Both the position numbers and the translations under genes were made by a program. Positions 25,111 through 34,538 of a stretch of DNA of 64,000 nt are shown here, one piece after another. The number at the start of each line of letters is the position of its first letter. The stretch's first letter is position 1. The notes under the pieces were generated by a model that did no database searches, was not told the origin of the DNA, and saw nothing but the letters and a program-made list of their open reading frames with translations. Source of the DNA: Marinoscillum sp964351885 (GTDB lineage Bacteria > Bacteroidota > Bacteroidia > Cytophagales > Cyclobacteriaceae); assembly GCA_964351885.1 (NCBI GenBank), contig CAYGPP010000002.1, forward strand, positions 5,474-69,473. The letters run 5' to 3'.

Positions 25111-27258
25111 ATGCGAAGATTTCACCTCTTGCTGGCATACATACTTTTTTCTTTGTGCTCACTAGCAGGAGAATTAAAAATAGTAACAGACAAAGGACGA
25201 CAAGGTGTCGTTAATGAGAGTGGTGAAGTACTTGTTCCTGTTATTTATGAGAGATTAGGGTGGTCAAATCACGTGACTGATATTGTCGGAGAATCCATCG
25301 GCTATCTCGAAAATGGCAAGTGGGGAATAATTAACATCAAGTCAGGGAAACTATCAAGCGCAAGATATGCAACACTTGAGCCCTTCAGTGACAACTTGTA
25401 TGAAGCGGGAGTAACAGGCAGGTTCACTAATATCATTTTTAAAGGATTGATTGATTCTCAGTCCAAAGTTCATCTCGATTTTCACTACTACACGATTGAT
25501 GAGCTGGATAAAGAACTCTGGCTAGTATCAGAGTATGATTCGCGTAAATTAAATTACGGTCTTTTTTCTGTCAAGAATAGACTGATTCTTCCCGCCAAAT
25601 TCAGCCATATTGAAAAAGCAAGGAACCTATTAATCGTCAAAAACCAAAAGAATAAATATAAATTATACAGCCGGGAAGGAGTCGCACTAAGCTCCTATTG
25701 GCTGGATCAGATCTCCCCAGAATCTGATGGGTTCCTGTTGATGAATGAAGGATATATTGGTCAAGCCAATCCTGATGGCACGATAGTCTATCCCATAGAA
25801 TACAAAGAACTAAATGAAGGGGGAATGGTCTCTTTTCCAGAATGGGAAATAAGAAACATCGGTGAAGATGCAGGAATAGTAGTCAAGTGTGATTCGGTAG
25901 TTTATAATCATAGCACTGACCTTTTGATTGCGCATGTTAACAATGCTGAGCACATATTAGCAGTGAGCGAAAAAGTCTTCTCAGACAGACAGATTCAACT
26001 TAAATATCTTGGGAAAGGATTTATTGTAACACAGCATAATATCAGCAACGACTGGGGAATTTATAAAACCGATGGCCGATTAGTTGCCAACCAATTTGAC
26101 ACAGTGGCTATTGACTCGTCCTACTTCTATGGACATAATAATGAGGGCTGGAACATATATAATTTCTTTGGCAGAAAAATAAACGACCGCTCGTTTGAAA
26201 AAATTGATTACTCACATGGTAAAAATGTACCAGTAGGGAAACATGACTTTTGGGGTTGGATTGACTTTCAGGGAGAACGATTAACATCCCTTAAATATGA
26301 TTCGCTGCTACCGGGAATAAATCCCGCCCACTACATAGCCAATAATTATGGAAAGTGGGGAGTGAGAACCTTTGCTGATGAGTGGTTAATTATGCCAAAA
26401 TATGAAGCCATGTCAATGATAGAAGAATTATACATTGGAAAAAAAGGAATGGCCTACCACGTTTACAATACAGATGGTGTGTTACTTCATCAAATCCCAT
26501 ATCAAGTTTACATGGGAGATTTTTTAAAATTATCAGATGGAGAACGGTGGGGATTAGTAACCCAAAAAGGCAAATACATTTACCCCGAGTATGATAGCAT
26601 ATATGCGATTGATGAGTATTATGTTTTGCAATCAAATGGAGCAGTAATGCTCATTGATAACCAAGGCAATACTATTCTCCCATTGGAGGGTAATGTGCAG
26701 CGCATATTATCATTCTCCGAAGGTTATTTTCATATCATTAAAGATGATCAGCATGGATTCATTGATTTGAATGGAAAACTAAGAATTGCCAATCGCTACG
26801 ATTCAGCCCGCCATTTTAGTGAGGGATATGCGGCGATTAAACTTAGAGGTAACTGGGGGTTTGTAGATGATCAGGAAAACCTGATTATTCAACCTTATTA
26901 TTCATATTCCAGTACATTTTCGAATGGATTGGCTATTATCCAGACAGATGGTCAATATGGCATCATCAACCTTAGTGGTGAAGAGTTAGTACAGCCTACT
27001 TGGAGTTTCATTGAGCGATTGAATACGGGTAATTACAGGTTGCGTGATGAAACTCAGAAATATGCTTTGGCAAACCAAACTGGCAGATTTATACTAAGAG
27101 CCAATTTTGATAGTTTGGAAGATTCGGGCAAAGGACTGATTGTATCAGAGCAATTTGGAAAAAAAGGAGTTCTGGACTATTCAGGCCTCACCAAAATACC
27201 CTTCGAGTATAAAGACATCAAAATAAATGGGGACTACTTAATCCTTAGAAAACAATAA
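25111..27258 (+). CDS. Secreted WG-repeat protein
   Basis: 715 residues from the ATG at 25111; a GTG directly before it is less likely. A signal peptide (MRRFHLLLAYILFSLCSLAG) precedes many WG-type repeats of about 40-60 residues: GKWGIINIKSGKL, NDWGIYKTDGRL, FWGWIDFQGERL, GKWGVRTFADEWL, RWGLVTQKGKYI, NWGFVDDQENLI, YGIINLSGEELV. The repeats likely build a beta-propeller or solenoid for protein interaction in the periplasm or outside. The function is unknown. It ends immediately before the convergent M16 gene, with no base between the two stop codons. Confidence 0.85.
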   Translation: MRRFHLLLAYILFSLCSLAGELKIVTDKGRQGVVNESGEVLVPVIYERLGWSNHVTDIVGESIGYLENGKWGIINIKSGKLSSARYATLEPFSDNLYEAGVTGRFTNIIFKGLIDSQSKVHLDFHYYTIDELDKELWLVSEYDSRKLNYGLFSVKNRLILPAKFSHIEKARNLLIVKNQKNKYKLYSREGVALSSYWLDQISPESDGFLLMNEGYIGQANPDGTIVYPIEYKELNEGGMVSFPEWEIRNIGEDAGIVVKCDSVVYNHSTDLLIAHVNNAEHILAVSEKVFSDRQIQLKYLGKGFIVTQHNISNDWGIYKTDGRLVANQFDTVAIDSSYFYGHNNEGWNIYNFFGRKINDRSFEKIDYSHGKNVPVGKHDFWGWIDFQGERLTSLKYDSLLPGINPAHYIANNYGKWGVRTFADEWLIMPKYEAMSMIEELYIGKKGMAYHVYNTDGVLLHQIPYQVYMGDFLKLSDGERWGLVTQKGKYIYPEYDSIYAIDEYYVLQSNGAVMLIDNQGNTILPLEGNVQRILSFSEGYFHIIKDDQHGFIDLNGKLRIANRYDSARHFSEGYAAIKLRGNWGFVDDQENLIIQPYYSYSSTFSNGLAIIQTDGQYGIINLSGEELVQPTWSFIERLNTGNYRLRDETQKYALANQTGRFILRANFDSLEDSGKGLIVSEQFGKKGVLDYSGLTKIPFEYKDIKINGDYLILRKQ

Positions 27259-28512
27259 CTAGCCTACTTGCAATTTGGTCATCGATTCCAGATTAATGTA
27301 TCTTTTGACGATTGATGAAACCATTTCTGGTTGCATGGTATCCAATGAAACCAAAAAGTGATCAAAGTAAGTATTATTCAAACCGGCAAGTTCCAACCCT
27401 TTGATCATCTCATGGGCACTGAAAGGTGAACCAAAAGAAGATAAAAACTTCCCTTTCATATAGTTAACCACCATTTCAAATTCCTTCGTACTAGGAGATT
27501 CGTTTTGCAATCTCACGATTTCCTTCTGAATTTCGTCAAATGCCAATTGAGACTTATCGCTCAGCACTTCAGAATTAACTACCCAATATGAGTAGTGCTT
27601 CAAATGGACAAGGTTAGAATGAATTCCGTAGGTTAATCCCTTCTCTTCTCGAATGTTTTTCATCAACCTAGATCCGAAGAAACCGCCAAGAAGCTCGTTT
27701 GCGATTTTCATTTGATGGATATCTGCATGATGTCGATCAATCATATAACTCCCAAATCGCAAGCTTGCTTGAGTACTTTCACTGCGTTGAAGATGAATGT
27801 CTGGAGAGCTATTCACTTCCATTTCAGAGATTGATGGAGGCTTCTGAAAATTCATGCCTCCAAAATACCGCCGAACAAGACCTAGTTCTTCATCAGTAAT
27901 CTTTCCGGTTAAGAATATGCTAGGTGCTACCAAGGCATCCTGACTGAAAGCCACCAACTCATCTCTTGATACACTAGATACTATTTCTTCAGTAGTGATT
28001 CGTCCGTAAGGATGATACTCCCCAAAGAGCATTCCCCTAAACTTCAAATTAGCATAAGCATCATTGCGAGCATGCTGTTGTTTCACTTGCTCTAGTCTTA
28101 TCTGTCGTAAAGTGTCAAACTCTCTTTCTGGAAACACTGACTCAGTCAATAATTCAAAAAGTAGAGCTATCAGCTTTGGAAAGAATCTATTGAGCGTATA
28201 TAATTTGATCGAAACAGAATCAAGACTTGGACTGATTTCTAAAAAACTCCCATGGAAATCTAGAATCTCGGCTATATCTTCTGCAGAATGTTTTTTAGTC
28301 CCCTCTTGCATCATTTTGAAAAGCAAGAAAACGAGACCTTGTTTCGGTTCTTCATATCTACCAAGAGGGAATACTAACTCCAATAAGATAACAGGTTGCT
28401 CCACGCCCCTTAAGATGCTAACAGGTATTTGACCTATTTCTAATTTCTCTGTGGAAGGAAGATTGGGGCGCTCAATAGCATTAGCTATTGGTGCGACAGT
28501 TCGGTCGAGCAT
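27259..28512 (-). CDS. M16-family peptidase homologue lacking the zinc motif
   Basis: 417 residues of two similar M16 halves. The inverted zinc motif HxxEH is replaced: the expected position reads VFLLFKMMQEGT. The second half retains the glycine-rich substrate-binding region (GGFFGSRLMKNIREEKGLTYGIHS). Such subunits usually pair with an active M16 protein, but no active partner is adjacent. The ATG overlaps the porV stop (TAATG), so it is co-translated with the T9SS gene. It may assist peptide turnover in the envelope; no signal peptide is seen. Confidence 0.82.
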   Translation of the reverse strand: MLDRTVAPIANAIERPNLPSTEKLEIGQIPVSILRGVEQPVILLELVFPLGRYEEPKQGLVFLLFKMMQEGTKKHSAEDIAEILDFHGSFLEISPSLDSVSIKLYTLNRFFPKLIALLFELLTESVFPEREFDTLRQIRLEQVKQQHARNDAYANLKFRGMLFGEYHPYGRITTEEIVSSVSRDELVAFSQDALVAPSIFLTGKITDEELGLVRRYFGGMNFQKPPSISEMEVNSSPDIHLQRSESTQASLRFGSYMIDRHHADIHQMKIANELLGGFFGSRLMKNIREEKGLTYGIHSNLVHLKHYSYWVVNSEVLSDKSQLAFDEIQKEIVRLQNESPSTKEFEMVVNYMKGKFLSSFGSPFSAHEMIKGLELAGLNNTYFDHFLVSLDTMQPEMVSSIVKRYINLESMTKLQVG

Positions 28513-29726
28513 TAATTAAGGGTCGGTTCTTCCCCTTCAGTATCGAACCCGAATGTAAATGAAAGTCTCAGAGTATCTCCCAATGGGTGATTATTTTCTC
28601 TAGGGACAAGATAAGAAAAGTCAATTCCGAACACTTGGTACTTAAACCCAAGCCCGGCAGTAAAGTATTGTCTATTACCCTTGTTCGCATGCTCATGAAA
28701 ATACCCAACCCGCACGGCAAAAGCACTCCGATATTTATACTCTAAGCCTGTGGAGATCATGATCTCCTGCATCTCTTCTCTAAAACCATTCGGAGCATCA
28801 GTGAAAGATCCGAATGTACCGCTAAGCAAAGGGCGATTAGGATCCTTACCCGCCGAAATGATCGGATCTCCATTGGCATCAGTCTCAAATTCCCCGTCAC
28901 TATCAAGCAAGTACAAAGGAGGTGTTGGGACCAACAGTTTGTTGAAGTCTAGCAGAAATGTAATGCTATTGTACGGGTCTATATCAGTCGTAAATGCTCC
29001 TCCTAGTCTTAAGTTAGTTGGAATGAAATCTTCGTTAGAGTCATTACTATAAGTAATCTTCCTTCCGAAATTGGAAAGATGTGCTCCAAATGATATGTTA
29101 GAATTTTTACCGCTAAAAATGATGTCTTTGGTGTAATAGAATCCAAGATCAATTGCGATACTTTGACCCGCTCTGGCATCAGGAGCCCCGGTGATATTTC
29201 CCGATAAATTTGACCATATATATCTAGCGGTAAGCCCTACGCCGATATTCTCTGATAATTTTCTGGAATATGTACCATCCACAGATGCTTCTCTCGGATT
29301 TTCTAACCCGATTGCATCACCATTGGAATTGGTCAACTGAATCTCCCCAAGATCGAAGTACCGCATTGATATCCCAATAGTTTCTATTCTATTTAGTTTT
29401 TTGTGGAATGTCAAGAAATTCAGGGACATATCATCCACTATATTTCCCAACCAAGGAGAATAAGAAAATGAAAATCCTAAATCATCTTCTATAAACGCCA
29501 ACTTACCATTGTTCCACTGGGTACTGTACTCATCGGCCGAGGAGGCAACTCCAGCATCTCCCAAAGCAGCGCCACGACTATCAGGAGCAAAACTCAAAAA
29601 CGGTACCGCAACAGTTATCGGATTCCTTGCACTATCCTGACCAGAAATATAAGCCGACTGAGCAACTACAAAAAGTGGCAGAAGACCAATGAATACTGTA
29701 AGTACCAGTTTAAAATGTTGACTCAT
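28512..29726 (-). CDS. porV: Type IX secretion outer-membrane protein PorV (LptO)
   Basis: 404 residues with a signal peptide (1-22) and a FadL-like 14-strand barrel pattern. Early motifs FLSFAPDSRGAALGDAGVAS and EYSTQWNNGKLAF are typical of PorV. In T9SS, PorV collects cargo from the translocon and hands it to the sortase PorU in the attachment complex. It lies directly downstream of porU and has its own -7 box in the 29-bp gap. Confidence 0.92.
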   Translation of the reverse strand: MSQHFKLVLTVFIGLLPLFVVAQSAYISGQDSARNPITVAVPFLSFAPDSRGAALGDAGVASSADEYSTQWNNGKLAFIEDDLGFSFSYSPWLGNIVDDMSLNFLTFHKKLNRIETIGISMRYFDLGEIQLTNSNGDAIGLENPREASVDGTYSRKLSENIGVGLTARYIWSNLSGNITGAPDARAGQSIAIDLGFYYTKDIIFSGKNSNISFGAHLSNFGRKITYSNDSNEDFIPTNLRLGGAFTTDIDPYNSITFLLDFNKLLVPTPPLYLLDSDGEFETDANGDPIISAGKDPNRPLLSGTFGSFTDAPNGFREEMQEIMISTGLEYKYRSAFAVRVGYFHEHANKGNRQYFTAGLGFKYQVFGIDFSYLVPRENNHPLGDTLRLSFTFGFDTEGEEPTLN

Positions 29727-29746
29727 TCTCAGATTTTTAAAGTTGG

Positions 29747-29754
29747 CAAAGATA
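29747..29754 (-). promoter_or_regulatory. Candidate -7 box for porV inside the porU-porV gap
   Basis: Minus-strand TATCTTTG (29754-29747) directly follows the porU stop and ends 20 nt before the porV ATG. It could give porV and the M16 gene extra transcription independent of porU. Confidence 0.4.
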
Positions 29755-29755
29755 A

Positions 29756-32700
29756 TTAATTAATGATAATGAGCCGCTTTACAACCTCATTTGTGGCGCC
29801 ATCCAAGCTGCTCGTGACTTGTAGGCGATACAGATAAACTCCTTTCTTCAAAGGCATTCCACTATCGTTAGAAGCATATATGGTAAGATAATCGACTAAT
29901 CTAGGACTACTATCTACCTCATAATTAATTTGTCTCATCACTTGACCTTCCATACTGTACAATGACAAAATCACGTCTAGCTTCTCATCTTCTCTATCAT
30001 GCTCAAACCTGAAGGTGGTTGACCCATTAGCTGACACAGGGTTTGGGTAGTTAGATACGTTGTAAAGTCTCAAAACAGGTTGTGAAGACACCTTAAATTC
30101 AACTGATGTTTCTGCCGGATTATTGTGCGCATCATAAACTTTAAACGATGCAGTGTAACTCCCTGGTTCTAAATTCTGAAGTGGAAACAAAACGGTTCCC
30201 TTTTTGAAATTATCTCTTTCCGCAGTGTAGAATTGACTCAAATCAATACTTTCACCACCGTTGAGCTTCAGCGTAATCCCTTGTAGAAAGCCATTATTAG
30301 AAATATTTATTCCGCTCTCATCGGACAGATTTGCAATCAACAAACTAGTTGTACCAACCGTGCTGCCTTGTTTGAAATCCAAATCGTTGATATACAACGA
30401 TACAGACGGAGGTGTTTCATCCAAAGTAACAACAGGAGCCGTCCCTCCCAAAACAAAATTACGCGAGGCACCAGAGGCATCGATCGCTACATTTTCATTC
30501 CACGCGTACATGGTTAGCTTACCAGGATCAAACTTGTATGAGATGTTTTTCGGGAGCATGAATGTCCCATTGAAAATCCCTCCAGAAACAGTTACTTCGC
30601 CCCTAAATAGTGCATTGGTCTGGTCTTCGTACGTAAAAGGGTCATTCTCCTGACCTTTAGTCACCTTCGTCTGTGGAATATCCCATAAAGTGATAATTCC
30701 CTTTCCATCGAAGCTAGACACCAAGCTACCATTTTCTAAAACACTCCCTGAAAGTTCGTAAGTCTCTAACGCACTCAAAGTGTCTTGATTACTCACGAGC
30801 TGGTCAAATTCGATATCATACTCAGGATAATTTAATGTTAACATAGGATCACCTAACAAAGAGAAATTCCTATTGATGGGTCCATTGAGGCTGTTATTCT
30901 TTGTCAAGCGCATTACATCTCCAAGCCTTGGATGTTTCCCGTCGATTTTCATAAAAAGATTTTCATGGAGTGCCTGATTAAGGGGAAAATTGGTGTGGGC
31001 ATATACTGGCCGAGTTGTAGTAAGGAGGGCAATGGCACCACCATCAGCACTTAGTAGAAGTCGCTCAGCACCTGAAACAACAGCGGGGTTATCATACTTC
31101 CCGAATTCACACGTGGCTGTAATGAAAAGTGGAAGTTTGTGTCGGTTGGTGAAAGTTCGAATCTCACTTTGAGTAATTACCTTTTCTTTAGTTAGCTGAC
31201 TTACGTTCCCATGTCCCATGTAGTTGAACATGAAAACACCATCCTTAAGAGTATTCTGAATAGCCTCTAATGCGAAAATCGGATCACTCTGATCGTAGCT
31301 GTCTAAGTAGAGTTTCTTAGCGCCGTATTGAATGGCAGTAGTATCTATGATTTTGAAGAATGCTTCAGCATGCTCCATATGGACTTCATTATCTCCGTCA
31401 TCTGAGAAATAGGCTAACTGATTTCTCCATTTCCCAAAGGCTTGCGGAGCAGTCTTATACCTTATAATCTTGTCTACTACATCAGTTGCTTCATCTAAAG
31501 TTTTGACAGGCAGCCTTCCAACACCAATTTCCATTGTGTGATCCACGTATGGAATAAGGTAGGCGGACGAATTCTCCTTTCTGACTCCTTCATACCATTC
31601 TCCTTCATTTTCCTCAAAGAACCCAAAAAAATCATCCGAAGAATGACTGTAAATATTGTGTGCGGACTCTACAGATTCATACACAGGGATGTAATTCGAA
31701 TTCGGCGAAGCACGGTCTTTATAATCGTAAGATCCATCACCAAATAGTGTGGCGTATTTCAATTCTCCCCCATTAAGGTAACAGTACCTTAGGAAGTCAC
31801 GAAGTGCAGAGATATCCTGACGACCCCCTGAAAACTCATTATAAACTTGCTGAGGAGTGACTACTCCTACATCAATACCTGAAAAGGTTTTATGAAAATT
31901 AGCCAGGCGATTTGCTTGAGGTAAAAAGTCTGGATGACTAATAATAATCCCCTCGCTTCCTGCCAAAGACTTAATATCTTGATTGTCAAGAGTTCCAGCA
32001 TATTCAGGTAAGGGAAAATCTTCGCCATTTAGCACAACAAATGAAGATTGGCTGCTTGTGTTGGAAAATACTCCCTGTGATCCAACTTGATCAATGTTCA
32101 AATTTTGAACAGAGAATGGATTAGTTACATTCCAAACCTGAGTCAACGAGGTAAACCCAGACACTCTAAAACTCCTAGACTCACCTTCTGGTATTCGAAT
32201 GTGCAACTCATCATCAAAAGATAGATTGAGCACCTTTTCAATCGCAAGGATAAAAAAATCCAAGTACCCTATGGACGTATCAACATTCTGGGCTGCATTG
32301 AAACTAATGCTAAGTTTTAAAGAATTACCAGTGACGTTGTGATCGAAAGAACTGCTAGCATACTTGAGTTTATCATCGTAAACCACATTTCTAATTGGCT
32401 CAAGAGCTACCTGACCAACATTAATGTCATTAATAGAAATATCGAAGGAGCAAGCTAATTCGGAGTTTGCTCCTAAGCTCACATAAGCAGTCACAGAGCC
32501 TGTACTTCCAGATAACTCAAAATTATAGCTTCGTAGTTTGTCTCGAGTTCTTCTGAAATCTTCGCCCATCCATCGTCTACCAGACTTCAAAGCATTGAAT
32601 TCGTCTACCTCATGCGCAATGTAATCCGTATAAGTTGTAATAATCTCGCCGGTTGCCGGCTGAGCCTCCACTGTTGAAATTCTTTTACCCTGATTTGACC

Positions 32701-33115
32701 CATAGGTTATAAAATAATAAGTCTTATCTGTGTAGAGATTATTTTCATGTACAGGATTACTCAAACTATCGAAATAGAAATTATCTGGCCCTTCAGCATA
32801 AAATAAAAAGAATTCATCCTCCTCCAAAAGGTCATCATCATCACCAAACATCCAAATTGCTAACTCTTCCGGATCACTAGAACGCTGGAGAGAATTGGCT
32901 TGAGGAAGCATTCCCCCCCTAATTCCAAACACTTTAATCGTTGCAGGATCCGTATCGGCAGGTATATCTAGGTCTTTTAAGAGGAATTTCTGATCCAGTT
33001 TATAAACTCCCGTCTCAGAAATTTCAATTTTTTGCCATACGCCCGTGCTCAACACACTTTGCGCATGACTGCCCAAAACGCATATGATAGAAAGGGTGGT
33101 GAAAAACAACTTCAT
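29756..33115 (-). CDS. porU: Type IX secretion sortase PorU
   Basis: 1119 residues. A signal peptide (1-18) and N-terminal beta domains precede a gingipain-like C25 domain (about 380-760) with His635 in NYMGHGN and Cys669 in TATCEFGKYDNP. Ig-like domains and a C-terminal sorting-type domain (about 1020-1119: NYPNPVSANGSTTFRF, ending VVKRLIIIN) follow. PorU removes the C-terminal signal of T9SS cargo and attaches it to surface lipopolysaccharide. The length agrees with known PorU. It is followed by porV, the usual pairing, and preceded by pssA at a 49-bp gap. Confidence 0.94.
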   Translation of the reverse strand: MKLFFTTLSIICVLGSHAQSVLSTGVWQKIEISETGVYKLDQKFLLKDLDIPADTDPATIKVFGIRGGMLPQANSLQRSSDPEELAIWMFGDDDDLLEEDEFFLFYAEGPDNFYFDSLSNPVHENNLYTDKTYYFITYGSNQGKRISTVEAQPATGEIITTYTDYIAHEVDEFNALKSGRRWMGEDFRRTRDKLRSYNFELSGSTGSVTAYVSLGANSELACSFDISINDINVGQVALEPIRNVVYDDKLKYASSSFDHNVTGNSLKLSISFNAAQNVDTSIGYLDFFILAIEKVLNLSFDDELHIRIPEGESRSFRVSGFTSLTQVWNVTNPFSVQNLNIDQVGSQGVFSNTSSQSSFVVLNGEDFPLPEYAGTLDNQDIKSLAGSEGIIISHPDFLPQANRLANFHKTFSGIDVGVVTPQQVYNEFSGGRQDISALRDFLRYCYLNGGELKYATLFGDGSYDYKDRASPNSNYIPVYESVESAHNIYSHSSDDFFGFFEENEGEWYEGVRKENSSAYLIPYVDHTMEIGVGRLPVKTLDEATDVVDKIIRYKTAPQAFGKWRNQLAYFSDDGDNEVHMEHAEAFFKIIDTTAIQYGAKKLYLDSYDQSDPIFALEAIQNTLKDGVFMFNYMGHGNVSQLTKEKVITQSEIRTFTNRHKLPLFITATCEFGKYDNPAVVSGAERLLLSADGGAIALLTTTRPVYAHTNFPLNQALHENLFMKIDGKHPRLGDVMRLTKNNSLNGPINRNFSLLGDPMLTLNYPEYDIEFDQLVSNQDTLSALETYELSGSVLENGSLVSSFDGKGIITLWDIPQTKVTKGQENDPFTYEDQTNALFRGEVTVSGGIFNGTFMLPKNISYKFDPGKLTMYAWNENVAIDASGASRNFVLGGTAPVVTLDETPPSVSLYINDLDFKQGSTVGTTSLLIANLSDESGINISNNGFLQGITLKLNGGESIDLSQFYTAERDNFKKGTVLFPLQNLEPGSYTASFKVYDAHNNPAETSVEFKVSSQPVLRLYNVSNYPNPVSANGSTTFRFEHDREDEKLDVILSLYSMEGQVMRQINYEVDSSPRLVDYLTIYASNDSGMPLKKGVYLYRLQVTSSLDGATNEVVKRLIIIN

Positions 33116-33164
33116 TAGATAATCTGAACGGGTGAAACGTCTTTAATATTATAACTCAAACAGT

Positions 33165-33842
33165 TTAAACGTTCTTTTGTGAGGTAAAATTCCCAATAAT
33201 TGATAGAATCACGTAACAGGGAATGACGAGTGGGATTGCTTCTAGCTGAAATAAAGCCAAAAGGCCTAAAATGATCACAATCAAAATAAACCTCCATTGA
33301 TTGGATTTCCAAGCCAATCCTTTGAATTTCAATGCGATAAGTGGTACTTCCATTACCAGCAAAAACGAACTAATTGCTGCAATGGCCATTAACAAATACA
33401 CGTTCAGTGACCAATCAACGGGCAAAAAACTTAATGAACTAATCAGTATTGCGTTAGCTGGCGTAGGCAAACCAATAAACTGATCAGATTGACGCACATC
33501 TAGATTGAATTTAGCCAATCGAATAGCCGAGAACAGTGCCACTAAAACACCAAAGTATTTAAAATATTCGATAGACGGTGATGCAGACTCCAACGCCATT
33601 ACCAAATAAAGAGAAGGTAATAAGCCAAAAGAAACCATATCTGCCAGCGAATCTAACTCCTTACCTATAGGTGACTGAACTCCCAATAGCCTCGCAAAAA
33701 GTCCATCTAAGAAATCGAAAAAAGCTGAAACCAATATGAAATAGAAAGCCTGATGATAAGCTCCCTGAATGACATAAATACATCCTATCGAACCAGTAGC
33801 GAGATTGAGACATGTGATTACATTGGGAATATGTCTTTTCAT
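33165..33842 (-). CDS. pssA: CDP-diacylglycerol--serine O-phosphatidyltransferase
   Basis: 225 residues with several membrane helices. The CDP-alcohol phosphotransferase signature DGxxAR(x8)GxxxDxxxD is present as FLDGLFARLLGVQSPIGKELDSLAD. It makes phosphatidylserine, the precursor of phosphatidylethanolamine, at the inner membrane. Its start overlaps the stop of the metallo-hydrolase gene by 4 bp. Confidence 0.92.
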   Translation of the reverse strand: MKRHIPNVITCLNLATGSIGCIYVIQGAYHQAFYFILVSAFFDFLDGLFARLLGVQSPIGKELDSLADMVSFGLLPSLYLVMALESASPSIEYFKYFGVLVALFSAIRLAKFNLDVRQSDQFIGLPTPANAILISSLSFLPVDWSLNVYLLMAIAAISSFLLVMEVPLIALKFKGLAWKSNQWRFILIVIILGLLALFQLEAIPLVIPCYVILSIIGNFTSQKNV

Positions 33843-34477
33843 CCTTTCACAAATGGATTAGTCTGTTTTTCTATACCAATTGTTGTGCTTGGGCCATGAC
33901 CCGGGAATATCTCGATATCTTCATCCAATGTATACACCTTGAGTTTAATACTACTGAGCAACTGCAGATGATCTCCTCCGGGTAAATCTGTCCTTCCGAT
34001 GCTTCCTTGGAATAACACATCTCCACCGATCATTCTTTTGGAAGCGTCATGCAAAAACATTAAGTGACCTGGTGAATGCCCAGGCACTAAAACGGAACTC
34101 AAAGTCGTATTCCCAAATTTAATTGAGTCCGATTCTTTTAGTAATTTATCGAAGGCTGCTTCAGTGTAATTAGTAATCCCCCACTGCGGAGCATAAGCTA
34201 CCACCGCACGAAATATATCAAGCTCACCTTCGGGTATCCAAAGCGGACACTTATAAAACTCTTTCAAGGCATAATTACCTAGCACGTGATCAATATGACA
34301 ATGCGTGTTGATGATCAACTTCACTTTCAAACGCTCATGCCGAATAAAGGACTTTATTTCTTCCAATTCATATTTCTCATAGCAGCCGGGATCGATGATG
34401 ACTGCCTCTTTGGTGTCGTCCCAAATCAGGTAAGTGTTTTCGTAGAACGGATTGAATACGAAGGATTTAATTTCCAT
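33839..34477 (-). CDS. MBL-fold metallo-hydrolase (glyoxalase II-like)
   Basis: 212 residues. The metal motif THCHIDH (HxHxDH) is followed by VLVPGHSPGHLMFLH, IGGDVLFQGSIGRTDLPGG and IFPGHGPSTTIGIE, supplying the remaining His and Asp ligands. The short GloB-like group hydrolyses thioesters such as hydroxyacylglutathione analogues; the real substrate is uncertain. It is first in the run metallo-hydrolase, pssA, porU, porV, M16. Confidence 0.88.
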   Translation of the reverse strand: MEIKSFVFNPFYENTYLIWDDTKEAVIIDPGCYEKYELEEIKSFIRHERLKVKLIINTHCHIDHVLGNYALKEFYKCPLWIPEGELDIFRAVVAYAPQWGITNYTEAAFDKLLKESDSIKFGNTTLSSVLVPGHSPGHLMFLHDASKRMIGGDVLFQGSIGRTDLPGGDHLQLLSSIKLKVYTLDEDIEIFPGHGPSTTIGIEKQTNPFVKG

Positions 34478-34538
34478 TATTTGTAAGTATCAATGATTGC
34501 ATATGGTGCAAATTTGTGGAAAATAACTCAAGCCAATT

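Noticed and set aside
31155..31180. A tRNA-like stretch containing GTTCGAATC, as in a T-arm.
   Set aside because: It lies inside porU, the flanking bases do not form the 5-bp T stem, and no anticodon or acceptor arm can be drawn.
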